DNA of 64,000 nucleotides from Oscarella lobularis (lineage: Eukaryota > Porifera > Homoscleromorpha > Homosclerophorida > Oscarellidae), in NCBI RefSeq assembly GCF_947507565.1, contig NC_089176.1, forward strand, positions 2,666,001 through 2,730,000. Reading direction: 5' to 3'. The notes beneath the pieces are model-generated. The model did not search any database. It saw only the letters and a list, made by a program, of their open reading frames with translations, and had not been told where the DNA came from. Positions 51,540 to 60,959 of the stretch are shown here, one piece after another. Within the stretch, counting starts at the first letter, position 1. Every line of letters begins with the position of its first letter. The position numbers and the translations under genes are program-made.

Positions 51540-51945
51540 TGACTTTGCACGAGATCTCGCACCTCTTTGTATTGGTTCGCGTCGACGTCGGTCGGCGCGA
51601 CACGTAGCGACGAAAACGGTGTTTTGAAGCGTTTTCTGCTCGCTCGAACGCGAAATCCATGCGATCGCTACTTCGCGAGTGCTTTTTGCAGCGTATTCAG
51701 ACCAAATCGCGCACGGCGCGCGCTGCACGCGAGCTCGCTGATTAGTTTTCGCGCGTCAAATGCATGTTCACACGGTCTAAATTGCGATAAGCGCGTCTGT
51801 CATCTGTCTGCGATCTCGTCTCGCCTCGAAAACCGACGAAAAGCGGTCTCTCGGCTCGATAATCGACGATAGCGAACTCTCTATCGACGAACGTCGCATC
51901 GATCGAAGCGGATGCAGACCGGGGAGACGACGAATTTGCCATCAC
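51540..51945 (-). pseudogene. Possible broken or unresolved gene, family not recognised
   Basis: Minus-strand coding-like text starts at 51945 (MANSSSPRSASASI, then DREFAIVDYRAERPLFVGF), stops in frame at 51742, and continues convincingly in another frame (PCEHAFDARKLISEL, then after an in-frame stop VAPTDVDANQYKEVRDLVQS) down to about 51540. I cannot find splice sites that join these pieces. It is either a decayed gene, a gene with sequencing or assembly indels, or chance in GC-rich sequence. Confidence 0.35.
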
Positions 51946-51987
51946 GTGAGCTCACACTCCAGCAGGGGAGGCTGTGCACGTGAATTC

Positions 51988-52701
51988 ACACCATCTCCGA
52001 TTCTGTCATAAACGCCGACCTCTCCACCTGTGCGTCATTCTCGGCTGAAGCGCGGAACGGAACGTCTGGTCCGTCCGCGCAAGGCGACCACGCAAAACGC
52101 TACTTCCTTGGCGGGGTAGCCGAGAAAAAGGCTCCGCCGCGAGGCGGGCCTTCAAAGCAGAGCGGGGACAACGGAGCCGACCGGTAAGCAAGCTAAAGAT
52201 CGCGAAATTTTCTGCGCGCTAATTTCGCTCTTCTCTCTATCTCTTGCAGTGTGTCCCCGCAGTCCTTCGCGAAGGACTGCGCCCCGATCCGAGGAAGAAA
52301 AGCGCCGCGTGGCGCGCGCACACGTAAGTCTCCCGCGTTTGCCTGCCCCTATATGCCCCCGACTAATAGCTGTTTTTTGTTTCGTAGAGATCGTTGCGCT
52401 GTGCGAACGATCGCGCGCTGGACTCGGCTTCCCTCGTCGTTCGTCGCCGTAAGTCAATATCGCTTCGTGTATCGGAAGTGTCAAACTAATTAATTCTCGT
52501 GTTTCGACAGCTGTCAAAGTCTGGGCCCACAGGCCGAAGCGGAAGTAGACGAAGATGACGTAGACGAAGAGGTAGCAAGGGAAGACGCGTCTCTTCCAGG
52601 TTTTGTGCGTAATTGTACGGGTCCCTGTGGTGTAGGCGTACGCATAAGGGCGGGGTTTTCTGAGCGATTGCACGTTGCCGCTGTTGGAAGGCCCGAGTCG
52701 T
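51988..52701 (+). CDS. Spliced open frame of unknown family (5' end unclear)
   Basis: Four blocks with clean GT-AG junctions read in one continuous frame: up to about 52182, 52250-52324, 52389-52450 and 52511-52701. The text includes DHAKRYFLGGVAEKKAPPRG, VSPQSFAKDCAPIRGRK, QIVALCERSRAGLGF and an acidic stretch AEVDEDDVDEEVARED, then stops at 52701. No start methionine is visible, so the first exon may be elsewhere or the locus may be decayed. No family recognised; the acidic patch followed by a short Cys/Gly-rich end is reminiscent of transposase-derived genes, but this is weak. Confidence 0.4.
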
Positions 52702-52999
52702 AGCGCACAGGGGGCGGGAGGGCGCTCGTGTGCCTGACGGCGGCGGTTAACAGCATGGTGTGCGCGTGGCAGAGAACGTAGTGGGGACATTATCTATCTG
52801 CGCCGGGCGCAGTTACCCTTGCCCATGCATCACTACGATAGTTATGCACGGGTCCATGCATCGCCTTGCACTAAGGTTTAGGGCGGCTGTCAGTAGGTAG
52901 GGCGGTTCCTAATTTGCTCTAAGGTGAGAGAGCAGGAGATAGGTTATAGTTTAGATAGGCCTCGTGCTGTAGCTGGCAGCTGCCACCCACATTAGACCA

Positions 53000-53300
53000 T
53001 TTTCTCAATGGATTTCTGAGGTAATCTAGGTTGATTAGAATATAGGATAAATATCTAGGTCAATGGATTTATGAGGTACTCTAGGTTTTAATTATTTAAG
53101 CCACATACGTAATTCGTAATTTAGATCAATGGATTTACGAGGTACTCTAGGTTTTAACTGTTTAAACCACATACGTAATTCGTAATTTAGATCAATGGAT
53201 TTACAAGGTACTCTAGGTTTTAACTGTTTAAACCACATACATAATTCGTAATTTAGATCAATGGATTTGCGAGGTACTTTAGGTCTTAATGAAACCACAT
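53000..53300. repeat. 66-bp tandem minisatellite
   Basis: Units begin with (G/A)(G/A)TCAATGGATTTACGAGG and recur at about 53058, 53124, 53190 and 53256, exactly 66 bp apart, with a degenerate unit before. Because 66 is a multiple of three, the minus strand is open through three units and would read KSIDLNYELRMWFKQLKPRV per 22 residues. Confidence 0.85.
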
Positions 53301-53329
53301 AGCTAATCCGTCTTTTAGATTTTAATAAA

Positions 53330-53860
53330 TCACGTGACTAACCCGTCTTTTAGATTTAATAAATCACGTGGCTAATCTGTTTTTTAGGATTAATTGTTTA
53401 AACCACGTGACTAATCTGTCTTTTAGAAAAAGTAGTGTACTAGGTTTTATAATGTAATAGGTTTCCATTTTCCCTATTTAGGTCAATGGATTTACAAGGT
53501 AATCTAGGTTTTAATTGTTTAATTAAACCACGTGACTAATCCGTCTTTTAGAAAAGTAGTATACTAGGTTTTAAGTTTTATAATGTAATAGGTTTCCATT
53601 TCCACTCTTTAGGTCAATGGATTTACAAGGTAATTTAGGTTTTAATTGTTTAATTAAACCACGTGACTAATCCGTCTTTTAGAAAGTAGTATACTAGGTT
53701 TTAGGTTTTATAATGTAATAGGTTTCCATTTCCACTATTTAGGTCAATGGATTTACAAGGTAATCTAGGTTTTAATTGTTTAATTAAATCACGTGGCTAA
53801 TCCGTCTTTTAGAAAAGTAATGTACTAGGTTTTAATTATTTTATTATGCCTCAAAGCTAA
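53330..53860. repeat. About 130-bp tandem repeat derived from the adjacent 66-bp units
   Basis: Units at about 53481, 53612 and 53742 each contain GGTCAATGGATTTACAAGG, then AATCTAGGTTTTAATTG, ACGTGACTAATCCGTCTTTT, TAGTATACTAGG and TTTATAATGTAATAGGTTTC. Partial units lie on both sides. They share their first half with the 66-bp repeat and have gained an extra segment. Confidence 0.8.
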
Positions 53861-53934
53861 TTCGTCTTTTAGGAAAGTAGTCATAGCATGTGTTGTATTT
53901 GTGATGTGTTTGTTGCGTGTTGTGATTAAAAAAT

Positions 53935-54062
53935 GTAAGGAGAGTAAGAACGTAGTTGGGAACAGGGAAAAAAAGTAGGGGAGGGGTTGGGGACGGGGAA
54001 AAAGTAGGGGAGGGGGGAGGAGGGGGGAGGACGGAAGGAGGGGAGGGAAGGAGAGCTCAGTA
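53935..54062 (+). other. G-rich tract with G-quadruplex potential
   Basis: The plus strand is almost purely purine, with many runs of three to six G (for example GGGGAGGGGGGAGGAGGGGG). Strong strand asymmetry of this kind can form G-quadruplexes or triplexes and often stalls polymerases. Confidence 0.7.
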
Positions 54063-54184
54063 TAAGCAGTCTCGACCTGTAAGTAGGGAAGCACGGTATG
54101 CTTCCCAATAGCTGATACGGGGTTTAGTATTTACCTCTAGTATTTTAATCTTGGCGGCGATAATAAATTAACGGGGATGATACA

Positions 54185-54505
54185 ACCTTTCCCTCCCGGT
54201 AGATATTGGTCACAGTAGGGCGGGTTTGTTGCACATGGTTTTAGGGGTTTATTCCCGGCGGTACGGTGTCGGTGCACCGACTCCCTTTCCCGGTGCGCGT
54301 TCTGCAGCCATTCCCTTCCCTGGCGGAACGTTAACGGTACGATGCGGTGGGTTTGTTTTCTATTCCCTGGTGGGAAGCGATAGTTTTTCAGCACGCTACA
54401 GTTGGGTGCAGGTAATTTCCCGGTGGAACGTCGCAGTGCGATACGGCGTGGGTCTTTCCCCGGTGGGAGCTGGTAGCTCTTGAGCACGGCCCAAACCCTT
54501 TCCCC
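54185..54505. repeat. Degenerate array of TTCCC(C)GGTGG-type words
   Basis: About eight copies of a short word (CTCCCGGTAG, TTCCCGGCGG, TTCCCGGTGC, TTCCCTGGCGG, TTCCCTGGTGG, TTCCCGGTGG, TTCCCCGGTGG, TTCCCCGGTC) spaced 30-70 bp apart. On the minus strand a 116-codon frame passes through them, giving recurrent PPGK/PPGN motifs, but I see no gene structure. Confidence 0.5.
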
Positions 54506-54665
54506 GGTCTATTCTAGTATTTTTAAACGCTGCACGGTGCAGCAGAAGACGTCAGAAAATTTTGAGGTTTCAAATTATTAATTAAGTAGTTGTAATTAAA
54601 ACATCGAATGTCTTCATTCTGCTCTGTAGTAGGGTGTGAAGAGACTACGACCGAAACAACGATCC

Positions 54666-54727
54666 TAGCCCCGCACCCAGGGTCTGTCTCCTTAATGGAA
54701 CAAAGACAGAGCCTGGGTGCGGGGCTA
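54666..54727. repeat. Hairpin A: 24-bp inverted repeat, 23 of 24 paired
   Basis: Left arm TAGCCCCGCACCCAGG... at 54666-54689 is complementary to ...CCTGGGTGCGGGGCTA at 54704-54727, with a 14-base loop. One mismatch. Confidence 0.85.
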
Positions 54728-54772
54728 CCAAAGAAGATCGGCGTGGACGACTACAACAGGATAAAGGGTCTA

Positions 54773-54834
54773 TAGCCCCGTACCCAGGGTCTATCTCCTT
54801 TACGGAACAAAGACAGAGCCTGGGTACGGGGCTA
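54773..54834. repeat. Hairpin B: second copy of the inverted repeat with compensatory change
   Basis: Left arm 54773-54796 and right arm 54811-54834 repeat hairpin A 107 bp downstream with the same arm and loop lengths. The stem position that is CGCACCC/GGGTGCG in hairpin A is CGTACCC/GGGTACG here, changed on both arms, so pairing is preserved. Confidence 0.85.
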
Positions 54835-54969
54835 AGATGAAGACCGGCGTGGACGTCCGACTACGAACGAAGAGAACAAAAAAATTTCCTACAGCAATCG
54901 CCAATCAAGTAATCATAGAAAATGGTAAACCCTTGGCGTATTTAATTTTTTGCTGCTTTAGATTCCAAG

Positions 54970-56385
54970 AGAAATTCGACGTGGGTGGACGTGGGCGTAC
55001 AGCGGGACAAAGACAAAGGAATTTGTGCGACGGTTAATCAGGTATTATTATAAAAACTGTTAACCTATTCGATTATTTAATTTTTTCTTAGTGTGGTTCT
55101 TGAGCCCACTGATGGCCAAGGCTGTCATACAGCAAACCCAGGTTAGTGCTGAGAGTAGTTAGTTGTTTTACGACTCTTTCACACTGTTCGCCTGTAGATA
55201 ACGTGTTTGCGTACGGCAGAAGCCAGTCCTGGTAAGAACCGTTGCACGGAGTTCTTACCAGGCTGTGAATTGGGGCGCAATGGGACATACACGGACACAG
55301 AGCCAGGGTACGTGGCCAAGAAGTTCGGCGTGGACGACTATGACAGGAAGAAGAAAACGAATTTCGTGCAGCGGTGGGGCGACTGCAACAGGAAGGCAGA
55401 GAATTTTGTGCAATGGTTCATCAGGTAATTGGAAAAACGTTAACCCATTAATAATTATTAATTTATTTTGCTTAGTGAGGTTCTTGAGCCCACTGATGGC
55501 CACGCCTGTCATACAGCAAACCCAGGTACGTACTCAAGAGTAATTAGTTTTTATGACTCTGTCATACTGTTCGCCCCTAGATAAAGTGTTTGCGTGTGAC
55601 AGAGCCAGTCCTGATAGAAACGGCTGCGTGGCATTCTTTCCACGCTGCGAAGTAAGTACTGTAGACCTTTTGCTAGAATTCTCCTTATTATAAATCAATG
55701 ATTTTTAGGGGATGAATAATTGGGCCGCGCTTACAGTGAATGGCGTCCACCAATCGCGGCCGGCGGCGCACCTCTGACGTAAGCCAAGCAGGCGTCGAAT
55801 TCATCTCGAGAGCAACGGCCAGTTGAAGCCAATGGCCGGTTGTTCTTGCCATCTTGTGACGCAAGGAAGTAAGTATTCTACCTTTGGCTAAGCAAGTACG
55901 TATGTACCTTTATTGTCTATAGGATTAATACTCCAGAAGAGCAATGGCTGCTCTTCCAAGATATGGAGTAAGGGATTGGTATATTTTGTCTTTTGGCTAA
56001 CCCAATGAATTTTGCATATAGGATAAAAAACTAAACCTTGCAAGTTTCAGTTCCCCGATACAAATGGAACTGCGATGGTTGGAAGGCCTTCCTTTTCATG
56101 CCACGTCAAAATATTTGACAAAGCCGTCATTTGCCAGGTAAGAAAAAAAATAAGCCATTTTCCCCACACTTATTAGATACTATTATTGTAGTTGCCAATA
56201 CCTCCCAAAGATCATCGATGGATCAATCAAGGAGATGGCTACAACGGATGGCTGCAAGCAAAACGCCAGCTCCCTCAATCGTACAAGTATCTGTTCTTGG
56301 ATTAGCATTGGCGTATACTATATGAAGCCGTTTGTTCTAGTTAAAAAGTCACAGAAAGAAGAAAGTTAACGTCGTCTTAAAAATT
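54970..56385 (+). CDS. Putative gene with tandemly repeated short exons, family unknown (partly decayed)
   Basis: A unit of about 392 bp occurs at 55070-55270 and again at 55465-55650, each with exons at matching splice sites: VLEPTDG..CHTANP, then a module DKVFACDRASPDRNGC...FFPRCE (PGKNRCTEFLPGCE in the other copy), and between them GYVAKKFGVDDYDRKKK followed by FVQRWGDCNRKAENFVQWFI. Further downstream, exons at about 55921-55966, 56061-56140 and 56191-56385 read INTPEEQWLLFQDM, SPIQMELRWLEGLPFHATSK and CQYLPKIIDGSIKEMATTDG, ending in a stop near 56370. The first copy needs one of two frames and parts carry stops, so this may be a pseudogene or a fast-evolving gene. AENFVQW faintly recalls the NCEHF motif of LRAT/NlpC-type folds; I would not rely on it. 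Fragments of the same exon also form the hairpins at 54666-54834. Confidence 0.4.
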
Positions 56386-57276
56386 TCAGGTATGATCTTT
56401 TACAAGCTTTAGAAATAAGGGCCAAATAAAAAAACTTTAAATAAATAAATAAATAAAATTAATAATTTAAAGGGAGAACAAGCTAGGCAGATAGGAAGCT
56501 AGTGAACACTAGGATAGATAAGGTAGAAAGGTAGTTAGGTAGAAGGAAAGAAGGTAGAGTCCACGGGGTTAAATTACTATATTATATTAATTAAATTCTG
56601 CGTAAATTATATAAATTGGTCCTTATAACTATAAATCCGCCTTACGTATAGCGTCTCTATAATGTTTTGTTTTTTTGGGTTCAATTATCAAAAATGGCGA
56701 GCCCAGAAGCTTGGATGGGAGAAGCGCGGCGAATTTGAGCGACGAAGACGGCAACCACGACAGGGACGGCGGCGGCTTTGGCATTGGCAATGGCAATGAC
56801 GGCAGCTTGGGAAGGCAAATATTTTGGTAAGAAAATTTTGGATATGTGCTTAGAGCAAGGTATCAGTGCTACTCTTCTTTTAGAAATGAACATCAATGGA
56901 GCAACCAACTGAAGCATATTTTTATTTATCAATGTTGTGATTTTTTACTTATTTTTTATTGTTATTAGATTGTGCATAGACTACCTCAGCAAGCAAAAGC
57001 TTGCTGAAAAAGGCTTTATATGCTCAGCTTTCATTTTCTCTTCGTTTGAAGTATAAATTATTGTTAACTCAGCCTAACGTCTGCCGCCACCATAAATAAA
57101 TAGATAAAAAATTATTTTATCTATGCTGCAACCATAGATATGCTGCCACAAAAAGAAAACAGGACGTTAACGTGCGTTACACACCAAAGAACAATTCGCA
57201 ACAAGATCAGTCTCATGGAATTTAGTGGTTGACGCCGCCGTCCTAACGTTAGTCTCCGTCCAGCTTCCGATTGGCC
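56386..57276. other. AT-rich intergenic region upstream of POMGNT1
   Basis: Contains an AAAT microsatellite (about 56438-56458), TAGGTAGAAAGG-like purine repeats, and a perfect hairpin CAGCAAGC-aaaa-GCTTGCTG near 56990. A GC-richer island at 56693-56825 could hold an exon (frames with SDEDGNHDRDGGGFGIGNGN), but no gene model is supported. Confidence 0.45.
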
Positions 57277-59301
57277 ATGAGTCAAAGCTGGAAACCCAAT
57301 CCGAACGCTTCACCCTACGTGCCTCGACGTCTTCTCGCCACGCCGAAGTCGATCGCGATCGACTTGGGCCGCCCGTCGACGAACGGCCACCGCAAATCCC
57401 CGTCGCTGCGAACGCGCCTCTGCCAATCGTTTCTCGTCGTCGTCCTACTCTTCACGCTCGTCGTCAACGTCGTCTTCATCTACGACGCGAGCCGTCGCCT
57501 TCGCAGCGCCGACGTCGAACGACTGAATGGAGAACCGACACGCCCACTCCACGAGACAAAAAACCCAGAGGTAGTAGCGAAATCGTCGTCGACGACGACG
57601 AAACGCATTCAAATATCGCTCGTATCGAGTCGCGAATCGGCGACGGTGTCCGTCGACGGAACGATCGTTCTCGACGCGAGCGGCGACGACGTCGATCGCG
57701 GGATGCACGTCGTCGTTCTGAACGAGGCGACGGGCAGCGTCATGGCGTCGCGTCATTTCGATACGTACGCCGAAAAGGGCGACGAAGCGATGGCGCTCTT
57801 CGTCAACATGGTCGCCGACGGTCGTCTGCTCTGTTTCGTCGTCAAGGACGAGGCGTCGTTTTCGCTCAAACAGCCGGCGCGCGACTTGCTCGCGCGCTTG
57901 GGCAGTCGGCACGCGCGCGCGCTCGCCTGGCGAGACATGTGGGCGTTCGTCGCGCGGAAGCGCGGGGGCGGTTCCGCCGCTCCGCCGTACGGCGAGGCGA
58001 TCAGTAAGAGTGCGTCGGTGAGCGAGTGGGGCGCGCCGGCGCGCGTCGATGCGGCGGTGCCGCTCGTGCCGCTCGCCGAAGCCGGGTGCCGTCGTTGGCC
58101 GAATGACGAGGAGAATTCGCGTCGACGCGAGTTCTGTGAGAAATACGAGGGATACGGAAGTTTGTGCGATTGCGATCATCCGTCGCCGATTATTGTTTCG
58201 AGCGATGCTCCGTTGCCTGGCAATAGGTTACACGGCGTTCCGATAGCCATTATTGCGAGCAATCGTCCGTTCTATCTCTATCGAATGTTGAGATCGTTGT
58301 TCGCGGCGCGCGGCGCGCCGGACGCTTCCATGGTGACGATTTTCATCGACGGTTTCAACGAGCAGCCCGCCGCGCTCGCTCGTCTCTTCGGCGTGCGCGG
58401 CGTCCAGCACATGCCGCAGAGCGAGAAGAACGGACGCATCGCTCAGCACTACAAGGCGAGTCTAACGGCTCTATTCGATCTCTATCCAAAAGCCGACTAT
58501 GGTATTATCATCGAGGAAGATCTCGACGTCAGCGTCGACTTTTTCGCCTACTTCAGTGCAACGATGCCTTTATTGGAAAAGGACGCGTCCCTCTATTGCA
58601 TATCGGCGTGGAACGACTTGGGCTACGATCATTCGGCGATGGACTCGTCGCTGCTCTATCGCGTCGAAACGATGCCCGGCTTGGGTTGGATGCTCTCGCG
58701 ACGGCTCTACAAGAACGAGCTCGAGCCCCAGTGGCCGACGCCGGATAAACTATGGGACTGGGACATGTGGATGCGCCTGCCTCAGATGCGCAAAGGACGC
58801 GAATGCATCGTGCCCGACGTCTCGCGAACGTATCACTTCGGCGAAACGGGTCTCAATATGAATTCGTACTTCCAGGAGGCCTACTTCAAGAAGCACTCGC
58901 TCAACGTCGACACGGACGTCGTCTTTCGCGATTTGGATCACATGACGAAGGACGGCTACGAGGAGATTCTGCGCGGTCTGCTCAACTCGGCTCGCCTGCT
59001 CGATCACACGAAGAAGCCGTGCGACGAGGATTTCGTGCCGGAGACGCGCGATCAGGTCTACGTCATGTTTATCGTCATGAACGGCGAGACGGACTATGCG
59101 ACGTGGATGGAAGTGGCCAAGTGCTTTCGATTGTGGGATTTGGACGCGCGCGGATTTCATCGCGGCTTGTGGCGATTTTTTCTCAAGGGGAATCACGTGC
59201 TCGTCGTCGGTACGCCGCATTCGCCGTACGCGCAGCAATACAAGCCCGCCGACGTAACTCCTATCTTGCTCGAACGCGAAAAGAAGGAGAAAAAAAAGTA
59301 A
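57277..59301 (+). CDS. POMGNT1: Protein O-linked-mannose beta-1,2-N-acetylglucosaminyltransferase 1 (GT13), intronless
   Basis: Single open frame of 674 aa starting at the ATG at 57277 (human POMGNT1 660 aa). Layout: short cytoplasmic N-terminus, signal-anchor helix (about 52-69), ILEI/FAM3-like stem domain (about 112-230; VNMVADGRLLCFVVKDE), and GT13 catalytic domain (about 315-650). The metal-binding IIEEDLDVS lies near residue 412, followed by LYCISAWNDLGYDHSAMD, VETMPGLGWMLSR, WPTPDKLWDWDMWMR and SRTYHFGETGLNMNSYF, all nearly identical to POMGNT1. It adds GlcNAc to O-mannose on alpha-dystroglycan-type substrates in the Golgi. It has no intron although nearly every neighbour has many, suggesting a retroposed copy that is intact. 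Confidence 0.97.
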   Translation: MSQSWKPNPNASPYVPRRLLATPKSIAIDLGRPSTNGHRKSPSLRTRLCQSFLVVVLLFTLVVNVVFIYDASRRLRSADVERLNGEPTRPLHETKNPEVVAKSSSTTTKRIQISLVSSRESATVSVDGTIVLDASGDDVDRGMHVVVLNEATGSVMASRHFDTYAEKGDEAMALFVNMVADGRLLCFVVKDEASFSLKQPARDLLARLGSRHARALAWRDMWAFVARKRGGGSAAPPYGEAISKSASVSEWGAPARVDAAVPLVPLAEAGCRRWPNDEENSRRREFCEKYEGYGSLCDCDHPSPIIVSSDAPLPGNRLHGVPIAIIASNRPFYLYRMLRSLFAARGAPDASMVTIFIDGFNEQPAALARLFGVRGVQHMPQSEKNGRIAQHYKASLTALFDLYPKADYGIIIEEDLDVSVDFFAYFSATMPLLEKDASLYCISAWNDLGYDHSAMDSSLLYRVETMPGLGWMLSRRLYKNELEPQWPTPDKLWDWDMWMRLPQMRKGRECIVPDVSRTYHFGETGLNMNSYFQEAYFKKHSLNVDTDVVFRDLDHMTKDGYEEILRGLLNSARLLDHTKKPCDEDFVPETRDQVYVMFIVMNGETDYATWMEVAKCFRLWDLDARGFHRGLWRFFLKGNHVLVVGTPHSPYAQQYKPADVTPILLEREKKEKKK

Positions 59302-59460
59302 TGCGGGTGTAGGGCATTAGATATTTATGAGGAAGAAAGTTTTTACGGTATACCATACAACACATAAAGGATAAAAGGTACCAATATTTAGACACGCGGC
59401 GTCAATAATTCAAGAGGTGGGGTTAAATGTTGCACGTGTGTTTGTTCCTCAGTTGTCACG

Positions 59461-59757
59461 TCACCAGCCCGTCCAAGCGTAGCTGTTCATGATTCCCGAT
59501 TTCTCGTTTGCGCCCGTTCGCTTCGAGTCCGGTACTTTTCCCGCATTGGTCGTTGCGAGACGCTCGACGATTTCCTGCACGTCCGAACTCCTTCGCTTCT
59601 TTCCGCCGCCGACCACTTGGTCTACTTTGTGATAGAGTCCAGGCGATCGCGGTCGCTCTTTCGGTCTCGACAGCCGATCAACGAGCCGATCCATCTCGGA
59701 CGCCGTCATTGCACTTTGCGGCCGACGCTTGAGCTTAGATGCACCGGGGGTAGCCAT
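59461..59757 (-). CDS. Small basic protein of 98 aa, family not named
   Basis: Start at 59757 (MATPGASKLKRRPQ), stop at 59461. The sequence has two similar helical blocks, MTASEMDRLVDRLSRPKER and SSDVQEIVERLATTN, each a DRL/ERL motif followed by a polar turn, and a conserved-looking end (IMNSYAWTGW). The pattern of alternating xxLVxRLxxP motifs resembles small ciliary or sperm-axoneme proteins; that is an impression, not an assignment. Intronless as read. Faces POMGNT1 tail to tail, 159 bp apart. Confidence 0.6.
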   Translation of the reverse strand: MATPGASKLKRRPQSAMTASEMDRLVDRLSRPKERPRSPGLYHKVDQVVGGGKKRRSSDVQEIVERLATTNAGKVPDSKRTGANEKSGIMNSYAWTGW

Positions 59758-60038
59758 AAACAAGAGAGAGTGAGAAGTGAGTCCCAGACGCATGCCCCTG
59801 CCGCCCCCGCAACGAGATAGTCAAAAATTACGTTAGGCGTAGTACGGTCAAGCATGTTTACTGGTCATTTTTGAGATGCATGGAACAAGGTGAGTAAAAG
59901 GGTCCGTATACTGGTAAAATACGAAATACAAAATACGATGTAAAAATACGAAATACGAAACACAGAGTACCAAACAGTAAATACTGATAAGAAATACGAA
60001 AATCAGAAAGGTGCACGGACCGGCTACAATCTAATATT

Positions 60039-60900
60039 TCATGTTTTCTGTTTCGACAGTGCAGTCAATCCTTCGATGGCTGTGGGATACTTCAGCTCTA
60101 CTCCAAGCCCTCTTTTCATTTTTTCGTTGCTGACGCGTTTGTTTTCCATGTACCACGCTTTTATCCATGCTACACGATCGTCTTCCCAGTCAATAAGTGG
60201 CAATTCGTCTTTTCCTAGCAGTTTGCAAACGTGCTCCAGTACCTCTTGACTACTCATTGGCACGTCATCAACCACATTATAAATAGCAGGATTTGACGTC
60301 GACGGATTTTTCATTGAAGCGACGACCACACTCACAATATCATCAATATGAATCCAAATAACCACGTGTCCAGGTTTAGATATTCTGTACTTCATCCGAC
60401 CCGATTGTACCAATTGCAGGGGACCTTTACCCTCGCCATATACGGATCCCAGGCGAAACACGTGCACCGGGACATTTTTCTCGACGCCCAACTCGATCCA
60501 CTTCTGTTCAACGGCAACTCGGCGTTGACCTCGATTCCCGGGCGGACGAAGCGGCGAGGATTCGTCCACCCAAGCTCCGTCGGCGTTTCCATACACGGAC
60601 GTTGACGACAAATAGCCGATCCACTGCAAATTGGGCGCGGCCAGTAGGGCGTCGCGATGCGAGGCGAGAACAGGATCGCTTCCGTCGTCGAGCGGACAGA
60701 TGGTCGTCAGGAGGTGAGTGACGTCTTTGAGATGAGGCTCGATGTCGCGCAAGGGTGTTGCCGGCGCGTCGAATACGTGCTTTTCTATGGGCAGTTCGTC
60801 TGCGCGTTCTGGTGACCTGCACAATCGACGTTGCGTGCTCTGATAAGTGCTTGGCGATGCGAATACCGCAGTATCCCAGTCCAAAAATGAATACACGCAT
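60039..60900 (-). CDS. YeeZ-like NAD-dependent epimerase/dehydratase, frame broken near its N-terminus
   Basis: The start at 60900 gives MRVFIFGLGYCGIRIAKHL, a Rossmann start with GxGxxG. That frame ends after about 28 sensible codons near 60820; from there the fold continues in the next frame (SPERADELPIEKHVF) to the stop at 60039. The rest has the family's features: LTTICPLDD, WIGYLSSTSVYG with the catalytic Ser and Tyr of extended SDRs, FRLGSVYGEGKGPL, WIHIDDIVSVV, YNVVDD. It resembles bacterial YeeZ and plant homologues. One extra base, about 60817-60822, or an unrecognised tiny intron would explain the break. Function is probably NAD(P)-dependent sugar or small-molecule reduction or epimerisation. 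Either a sequence error or a recent inactivation. Confidence 0.75.
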
Positions 60901-60959
60901 TATGCCCGAAAGAAACAACACGTCGCTGTTCCCGGATAACTTGGAATGAGTACAGTACC

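Noticed and set aside
53000-53860. CRISPR array
   Set aside because: Repeats are contiguous long units without regular unique spacers, and the DNA is eukaryotic.
57445-58179. Minus-strand open frame of 244 codons
   Set aside because: Antisense shadow of POMGNT1.
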